64,000 nt of DNA. Source: Kitagawia praeruptora (Eukaryota > Streptophyta > Magnoliopsida > Apiales > Apiaceae). Below the pieces are notes generated by a model. It was not told the DNA's origin, did not search any database, and saw nothing but the letters and a program-made list of their open reading frames with translations. Within the stretch, counting starts at the first letter, position 1. Each line of letters opens with the position of its first letter. The stretch spans positions 51,878,001 to 51,942,000 of the forward strand of contig CM075346.1 in NCBI GenBank assembly GCA_037693485.1, read 5' to 3'. Both the position numbers and the translations under genes were made by a program. Shown here one piece after another: positions 58,428-64,000 of the stretch.

Positions 58428-59184
58428 CTGGTGAGCAGCAGCAACTTTTCTGAAGTAAGGGACATCGGCAATGTGACCTACTGGAAATCGTTTATGAACA
58501 AGACCATCGTGGACGAACATGTAATCAATTCCAAATACTGTGATTCCCAGGCCCTATTATCACAATAAAAAACAATCAACCACTTAAATACCTTCTGCCT
58601 TTAACATGTCGTTGTCATTGTTTAATGCGATAATTATAAGTTGTTTTTTCTGTAACTATAACAAATTAAACTTTAAGTTTTGTTTTATTACAGTGAATTG
58701 AATGCGAATTTGGCATTAGTATGGCATTTCATATAGTTGTCAAACAGTGATAGGTAACAGGCTTGTCAATGAAGTGTCATTATTTTTACTAGGAAAATAC
58801 CAATTTAACTAGAGGAGTGTAATGAGGTTACAAGAAAGAGACCATAAGCCAGCAAAGCTATCGCTGGGACTGCGTTCATTATTGCAAATACATCATTAAG
58901 CTCAAACACACCTTCTCTTGGTTTATGGTGTGACTGTAAATGTCAAATACATATACAACTTCTTAAAGATAACACTAAACGTAACAATTATACAAAATTT
59001 AGAATTACCGAGCTTGCAAAATCTGCTTTTTGTCTAAAAAATTTAAGCAGATGATAAATCATATATATATCAAGAACATAGTATCACCAAGTATTAATAT
59101 TAAAAATACCTTGTGCATATGCAGCCACAATGAAGAATGCCACAAGGCTTCATGTGCCCATCTCGTCCAAAACTCCATCCCCAC
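58428..59184 (-). pseudogene. BCH: Captured beta-carotene hydroxylase fragment (three exons)
   Basis: The non-heme di-iron beta-ring hydroxylase makes zeaxanthin from beta-carotene in plastids. Three minus-strand exons with splice sites are kept. 59184-59110 encodes VGMEFWTRWAHEALWHSSLW. 58933-58832 encodes SHHKPREGVFELNDVFAIMN and AVPAIALLAYGLF. 58553-58428 encodes GLGITVFGIDYMFVHDGLVH and KRFPVGHIADVPYFRKVAAA then HQ. These carry several of the family's histidine motifs (HEALWH, HDGLVH, the start of HQLHH). The transit peptide, first membrane segments and last exon are missing, and part of the segment between exons 2 and 3 (HKGLVPG...) is gone, so no active enzyme is possible. Confidence 0.9.
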
Positions 59185-59600
59185 CTGAAAATCATCATCA
59201 CACTTCTAAATTCATCCCAAAAGTTCCAACATAATACCCGGTCAGAGAATTTCAAGGCATCCCAAACCGAGTGTTAGAAATGACAAAACAAAACTAGACT
59301 AACCTTGACCCAAAATCATCTATTAAATGATTTTCCTCTTAAACATTATATAAACCCTTTTATCATCAAATTCAAATTTCTGCAAGTTAAATTTTATAAC
59401 GCCACAATATTGACACGTTTACAAACACGACCCGAACCCCGAAATTGTCACTGACAAACTAACAAACACATTGCAAGCAAATGAACTTACAGCAGCACTT
59501 AAAATGTACTAAAATATGCTACCACTAGAGAATAAAGTTCTGCACCGGATGAACTTAAGCCTTGGCCGACTACTGAACGTAATTCTGAATAGGCTTACCG

Positions 59601-59683
59601 GATGATTTTTAATTAACATCGCGCTGAGATTGCTCTTGAAGAGCGTGTTGTAATAGCTCGCCTTCATCACTATCGCTTGACAT
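59601..59683 (-). pseudogene. SEC5: Captured exocyst SEC5 first exon
   Basis: Starting at 59683 the minus strand encodes MSSDSDEGELLQHALQEQ then SQRDVN, followed by a stop and, 13 bases on, a GTAAGC donor at about 59600. Plant SEC5 proteins begin MSSDS...ELLQ.AL.EQ.QRD, so this is the N-terminus of that exocyst subunit, which tethers secretory vesicles. Upstream (59684-59940) looks like its 5' leader and perhaps promoter-proximal sequence (a GA-rich tract). It sits directly upstream, in sense, of the BCH exons. Confidence 0.8.
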
Positions 59684-60249
59684 TTTCAATTTCTTAATTC
59701 AAAAATGTACAGAGATATGTGTAATTGTGTGTATTTGTGTGTGAGAAGGTTTTGGGTTTGGGTTATGTAATTGTAATTCGATCTGCGTAATAAGAATAAT
59801 AATGAGAAAGACTAGAACCAGGAAAAGAGAGAGACAGAGAGAGAGAGGGGTTGAGAGAGATTCCCAGAACCCTCCGATGTTCAATTGAAGATCTGGAGAT
59901 GCTTAATGAAAAGATGGAGTCAAAGAGGCGGAAGAGGAATTTTTAGGATTTTTAGGGATGGAGAAAATAATTTGGACGAAGAATTAATTATAAAAATAAA
60001 ATATAACTTAAAAAATGGAATCTACAATAGCGGTAAGTGAAAACGTTATGGAAGGGGAATCTACTATAGCGCTTCATCCATAAACGCTATGTTAGTGTAT
60101 TTTTTTAATTTTTAATTTATTTTTACTTTTTTATATAATAGCTTGTATAGCGTTTTTAATGAAAACGCTATGTAATTGATGCACTTACATAACACTTCTT
60201 CAGAAACGCTATGCAAGTAGTGTCTTCTAAGTTAAATTTTGTAGTAGTG

Positions 60250-60448
60250 AGTGTGTGTCACCCAATAATTAGATCAGTTTTTTTTTTTTGCATTTGATTT
60301 CCCTGCTAATAATGAACATAAAGGAATGGACGTACAACAGAAACATATGTTTAATGAATAGTATGAAGTAAATCATTTGTGTTGATCTCATGTTTCTTCT
60401 AAGGTATCTGACTGGTGGTTTTTTCTCACAAAATTTGTCCTGTTTATT
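60250..60448. other. Spacer right of the inner CACTA
   Basis: 200 bp of outer CACTA sequence with a T10 run. No feature recognised. Confidence 0.5.
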
Positions 60449-60649
60449 TTGACGACGGTGGTTATTGACAAATCATTGTTGCCCTTCACACAGGATAGAG
60501 ATCGTAAGCTGAGAATTTTTGCAGGCAATGAACACCCATTTGGTGATAGGCCTGTTGAAGACTATGTGATGCCTCCTCGTCAAGTACGAGAAATGCGTCC
60601 TCGTGTAAGAAGAGCCTTAGTTCGAGCTCAAAAGAAGGCTGAGCAGTAA
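60449..60649 (+). CDS. Unrecognised short basic frame, possibly a last exon
   Basis: 66 codons. The part from 60493 (DRDRKLRIFAGNEHPFGDRP, then VEDYVMPPRQVREMRPRVRR) follows a convincing acceptor (CCCTTCACACAG) and looks like real protein: charged, with a repeated R-P-R-V-R-R-A pattern, ending AQKKAEQ. It could be the end of a gene captured by the outer CACTA or of the element's own second gene. I do not recognise the family. Confidence 0.4.
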   Translation: MTTVVIDKSLLPFTQDRDRKLRIFAGNEHPFGDRPVEDYVMPPRQVREMRPRVRRALVRAQKKAEQ

Positions 60650-60674
60650 GAGCAAGGAACTTCCGATACAAGAA

Positions 60675-61616
60675 AGAAGAGAAAAAGGGAAGATGTGGAG
60701 CCAGAGACGAGCATATGATGGATAAAGTCATTGTCTTCACCAGCAGACTATACACACTTTCTTTTGTAACTATGATTTGACACGTTGGTTTTGTACTAGA
60801 TGATGTTATTGAAATGATGTTATTGAAATGTAATTAATTTGATTCTTGAATATTTAAATGTCATAATTTATTTTGTTATTAAAATTAGTTATAAATAATT
60901 TTAATTGTGTAACACTCAATGTGTTACAATTGGTAAAAGAGGGTATTACAATAGATTGTGGATCCCACCTAGATGTGGGCCCCACAGTTGTCCATGTGCA
61001 AAATTATATCCTCTATTGTAACACACAAACTATGTTGCTGTAGAGTGTTTAAGATGTTGCTATAGAAGTCTTTAGTAACCACGTTCGCTATGTTACCTTA
61101 GCCTGTGTTTTGATGTTACCTTAGATATTTATAGTTACTAAAGAAAAGAAAAAGGGAAGATGTGGAGCCAGAGACGAGCATATGATGGATAAAGTCATTG
61201 TCTTCACCAGCAGACTATACACACTTTCTTTTGTAACTATGATTTGACACGTTGGTTTTGTACTAGATGATGTTATTGAAATGATGTTGGATGATGTTAT
61301 TGAAATGTAATTAATTTGATTCTTGAATATTTAAATGTTATAATTTTTTTTGTTATTAAAATTAGTTATAAATAATTTTAATTGTGTAACACTCAATGTG
61401 TTACAATTGGTAAAAGAGGGTGTTACAATAGATTGTGGATCCCACCTAGATGTGGGCCCCACAGTTGTCCATGTGCAAAATTATATCCTCTATTGTAACA
61501 CACAAACTATGTTGCTGTAGAGTGTTTAAGATGTTGCTATAGAAGTCTTTAGTAACCATGTTCGCTATGTTACCTTAGCCTGTGTTTTGATGTTACCTTA
61601 GATATCTATAGTTACT
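60675..61616. repeat. Tandem duplication of the CACTA 3' region, two copies of about 470 bp
   Basis: 60675-61141 and 61142-61616 are nearly identical. Both start at AGAAAAAGGGAAGATGTGG and run to GATGTTACCTTAGATAT.TATAGTTACT. Copy 2 has one extra ATGTTGGATG-like insertion of about 9 bp. Each contains ACACTCAATGTGTTACAATT and CTATGTTACCTTAG elements of the subterminal type. Confidence 0.92.
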
Positions 61617-61735
61617 GCTGAGAACCTAACACAGCTGAAGTGTTACCATAGCCCTATTTTGGCCTATGGTAACTTCAAACAGGGGTCTATGGTAACACAG
61701 TTTGGGGGTTGCTATAAGCAATCTATGGCATAGTG
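61617..61735. repeat. Right terminus of the outer CACTA
   Basis: Ends AATCTATGGCATAGTG, i.e. CACTATGCCATAGATT when read inward, preceded by CTATGGTAAC repeats. Confidence 0.75.
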
Positions 61736-62116
61736 GTATCTCAGAGTTGAGAATCAAGCCAAGACGTAGTTCTGGCGATGAGGGGTCAGGCCCTTATATA
61801 GGCGTTGGGAGCCTAAGATTTAGAGTAGGGTTAGGAGACTTGATGGACAAGCCACCTCCTTGAAGAAGGTTGTAGACTCCTACCTTGTAGGAGTCTGTTT
61901 CCATGTTAAATTAGGTGCCTTGGAGGCTACTTCTTGTAGGAGTATTACCTTTATTTGATTCTTATTGCTGAGCTGTTAATCACCCTCAATATTAATTACG
62001 AATTAATATTGAATTAGGATTTTGGGCCTCTTTAATGGGCTTCATATTTGGACCAAACTAGGTTCATTAAATGCACCATTAATTGTGTCTTTAGGGCTTA
62101 TTTTCAGCCCATATCA
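61736..62116 (-). repeat. 5' LTR of the Tat-like element, outer piece
   Basis: Continues the LTR from GTATCTCAGAGTTGAG to CAGCCCATATCA. It matches 18977-19327 except for a ~25-bp insertion (GCCACCTCCTTGAAG region) and point changes. GTTCC follows at 62117-62121. Confidence 0.93.
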
Positions 62117-62121
62117 GTTCC

Positions 62122-63204
62122 CTTGTATAATTGGCATTTTCATTTGTTAATATTCAATATTTTTGATTTGTAAATGACATCTTTGTACTTTTCGTTTCAT
62201 CATTTAATATCATTATGTCAAGTAAACGTTAGTCATATGTTAAAAAAATGTGGAGTATTCTTAATGGTACCATCCTATAATTGATTTACATATGATATCA
62301 TTTAATGTTTTTCAACTTCACCATGTTACCATTTTTCACTCAATAACATCAAGTTTTTCTCATAATTTTCACAATTTACCTATACGTTTTACCCCGTAAT
62401 AAGTCATTGATTCTCTCGCAATTTCTAATAAGAATCCAAATCATTTATTATTCTCGTATCCAATTGTGTAATCATAATATGATTAATCGTTCAAAAGATT
62501 AAATATATATATATAGGCCTCGGTTCATTTAGGAACTAAAAAGTTTGAGTAACTTAGTAACTCCACTAAATCCGTGGATTATACTGTAATAACCTAGTTC
62601 AGATATATAGTACAACACCCGCATATAGGTTAGTTGTCAGTAAAACACAATTACAAATTCTTTTCACGTCTTCTATCATGTCTTTTATTATAACCGTTGT
62701 TGTGTCCAAAATCTACCTTGTACTTGATTTAAGGTCCACTAAGGTTATGCGCTCGAGTTGTGAGGTTATGGGAAGGTAGGCTAGGCTAAGGTATGAATGT
62801 GTTGGCTCAATATGCCTTAGGAACATACTAGAAAATAGGGATTCTGACATCTGGTTCGGGGTTCGTCCATGTAGGGGTTCAGGTGTTGAACCTCATATAG
62901 GGGTGCTACTGCGTGGAGGCTTGATAGGGGTTCACCCAGGTGACAGGCTTCTAGATAGAGGTACGTTCACGTATCCCGGCAATTTCCAGAAATCGGCTCA
63001 GCAGTTCCGTAGCCTCCTAAATTGAAAGAAGTGGATAAGGGACGCTCTAACAATCTTATGGATAACTTCTAAACATTAGGAACTAACGGTCCAACAACAT
63101 CAGTTATCATGGATAAACATCATCATCTATATGAGAGATACATATATATACATATAAATATGAGGATAAATCATAAAAGCATAGAGATAATCATGGATTC
63201 ATGA
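62122..63204. other. Flanking sequence, no gene recognised
   Basis: About 1.1 kb. It continues the ancestral sequence left of the Tat-like element. TGTAATAACCTAG near 62585 could be the edge of an eroded LTR, and AGGGGTTCA-like words recur at 62870-62945, but I cannot support an element. Confidence 0.45.
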
Positions 63205-64000
63205 AGGACAACTACATATACATGGAGAAGTATCATGGCTGTTCAAAGTTGTATGAAGCAAGGGGGTAGAAGAAGGATTGTTGATGGGAAAGATACTCGA
63301 ATTTGGCATATTCCATGGCTGCCATGTCCTATTAATGGATATGTAACTACTGATATGCATCAGGAGTTAGAGAATGCTACGGTTAATGGATTGATGGAGG
63401 CTGAAAGTAGAAGCTGGGATGGAGAAATTCTGGATGATTTGTTTAATGAAAGAGATCAACTTCTAATAAGACAAATACCTTTATCTAGTCGGTATACTGG
63501 AGGTGATGCCTGGTATTGGATGGGTGATGATAGTGGAAAGTTTACGGTTAAGAGCTGCTATAGACAACTTTGTGGGGAACAAAGGTGTGAGGACAGAGAA
63601 TTTTGGAAGAAGTTGTGGGCAATTAAATTACCAGGTAAAATACTGAACTTTATCTGGCGTGCTTGTTCAAATGTGTTACCTACAACGACAGCTTTGGCTG
63701 TTAAGAAAGTGGATGTGACACAAGTGTGTTCATGGTGTCATAATTATGCTGAAGATGCTGTTCATGTCTTATTTACTTGCTGTTTTGCGAAAGAAATGTG
63801 GAACCTGGTGGGACTTCAGAGAATGGTTCAGAGTTACGAGGGGGGTACTGTGTTACAAATTTTGAAGCAAGCTTTTACTGGTAGTACTAGGGAGCAATGT
63901 GTTCAAATCGGACTGCTCTGTTGGAGTTTATGGGTGCGTAGAAATACTTGGGTTTGGGATAGGAAAGTTATATCAGCGTTTGGTGTTAATGCTATGGCTG
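63205..64000 (+). mobile_element. L1-type LINE ORF2 fragment, open to the window edge
   Basis: From a stop at 63202-63204 the frame is open for 265 codons to the last base. Recognisable from TYTWRSIMAVQSCMKQGGRR, then DTRIWHIPWLP, DAWYWMGDDSGKFTVKSCYR, FWKKLWAIKLPGKILNFIWR and the zinc-binding zf-RVT motif CSWCHNYAEDAVHVLFTC. RT lies missing upstream and RNase H would come next to the right. The absence of stops suggests a recent copy. Its sequence differs from both other LINEs in the window. Confidence 0.9.

Larger units (their letters stand above)
57441..60249. mobile_element. Non-autonomous CACTA transposon carrying gene fragments
   Basis: The left end CACTACTACAGAATT and the reverse complement of the right end CACTACTACAAAATT form terminal inverted repeats. 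AGT duplications (57438-57440 and 60250-60252) are the 3-bp size expected for CACTA. Both subterminal regions (57455-57665 and 60025-60215) carry many direct and inverted copies of CTTGCATAGCGTT / AACGCTATGCAAG. No transposase is present. The interior holds exons with introns of at least two unrelated plant genes, all in minus orientation. Confidence 0.92.
35997..61735. mobile_element. CACTA-type insertion carrying a captured gene (25.7 kb with nested elements)
   Basis: The insertion splits the Tat 5' LTR between 35996 and 61736. Its right end is a CACTA terminus: read inward it is CACTATGCCATAGATTGC, followed by subterminal repeats of GTTACCATAG / GCTATGGTAAC type. GTA, the expected 3-bp target duplication, occurs at 35993-35995 and 61736-61738. 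The left terminus is not CACTA: the sequence goes straight into an aspartyl-tRNA synthetase fragment, so the left end seems lost. No transposase is recognisable. Nested inside are an Athila-like element, a LINE with its own insertion, and a smaller CACTA. Confidence 0.65.
18843..62116 (-). mobile_element. Tat-like Ty3/gypsy element, stretched to 43 kb by nested insertions
   Basis: A 485-bp LTR at 18843-19327 matches 35860-35996 joined to 61736-62116. GTTCC duplications flank 18843 and 62116. On the minus strand the 5' LTR is followed by ATTTGGCACCGTCTGTGGGA (the GGCGCCGTCTGTGG-type junction common in Tat and related elements), then gag, protease and a RNase H with Tat-style motifs, with a polypurine tract (CTTGGGGGGCAAA) before the 3' LTR. 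RT and integrase are missing. Insertions inside: solo LTR 22329-27052, LINE/MITE/LTR stack 27765-34233, CACTA-type insertion 35997-61735. Confidence 0.88.

Noticed and set aside
58428..59184. An active host beta-carotene hydroxylase gene
   Set aside because: It lacks the transit peptide, first and last exons and part of the core, and sits between paired CACTA ends.
35997..61735. The large insertion as a Helitron
   Set aside because: The right end is ...ATAGTG with a 3-bp GTA duplication and subterminal repeats, not CTRR with a hairpin at an AT site.

Overview
This window is nuclear DNA of a flowering plant, most likely a eudicot. It is an intergenic block made almost wholly of nested transposable elements, and I found no intact host gene. 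The evidence is Ty1/copia, Ty3/gypsy (Tekay-, Tat- and Athila-like), L1-type LINE, CACTA and fold-back MITE sequence, plus fragments of plant genes (beta-carotene hydroxylase, exocyst SEC5, cytosolic aspartyl-tRNA synthetase) and of a plant mitochondrial 26S rRNA. I cannot name the species.

Layout. 1-2202: part of a long gypsy-type LTR in minus orientation, running off the left edge. 2203-18748: one old copia element (minus), cut twice: by a 7.75-kb RT-less Tekay-like element (2637-10389, TSD AAAAC) and by a 4.2-kb solo LTR (12982-17207, TSD AGGAG) that carries a mitochondrial rRNA fragment. 18843-62116: one Tat-like gypsy element (minus) whose 485-bp LTRs are now 43 kb apart (TSD GTTCC). Inside it sit a 4.7-kb solo LTR (22329-27052, TSD TTCGT), then a stack of LINE, fold-back MITE and 3.4-kb solo LTR (27765-34224). 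A 25.7-kb CACTA-type insertion splits its 5' LTR (35997-61735).

The CACTA-type insertion carries an aspartyl-tRNA synthetase gene fragment whose exon is split by an Athila-like gag-pro element (36215-42512, TSD CCAGC). Next comes a ~980-bp direct repeat flanking an L1-type LINE, itself split by a second Athila-like gag-pro element (45496-53534, TSD AAAGT). Then comes a small CACTA (57441-60249, TSD AGT) carrying exons of SEC5 and beta-carotene hydroxylase. After the Tat element there is about 1 kb of unrecognised flank, then another LINE with an open frame running off the right edge.

None of the LTR elements here encodes a full gag-pol. The Tekay-like and both Athila-like elements are gag or gag-protease only and the Tat element has lost RT and integrase, so all would depend on proteins from elsewhere. 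The observations I rate highest are the chimeric gene-capturing CACTA, the second capture (aspartyl-tRNA synthetase), the covarying stem-loops and conserved non-coding block shared by the two Athila-like elements, the mitochondrial rRNA fragment inside an LTR, and the long direct repeat around the LINE.
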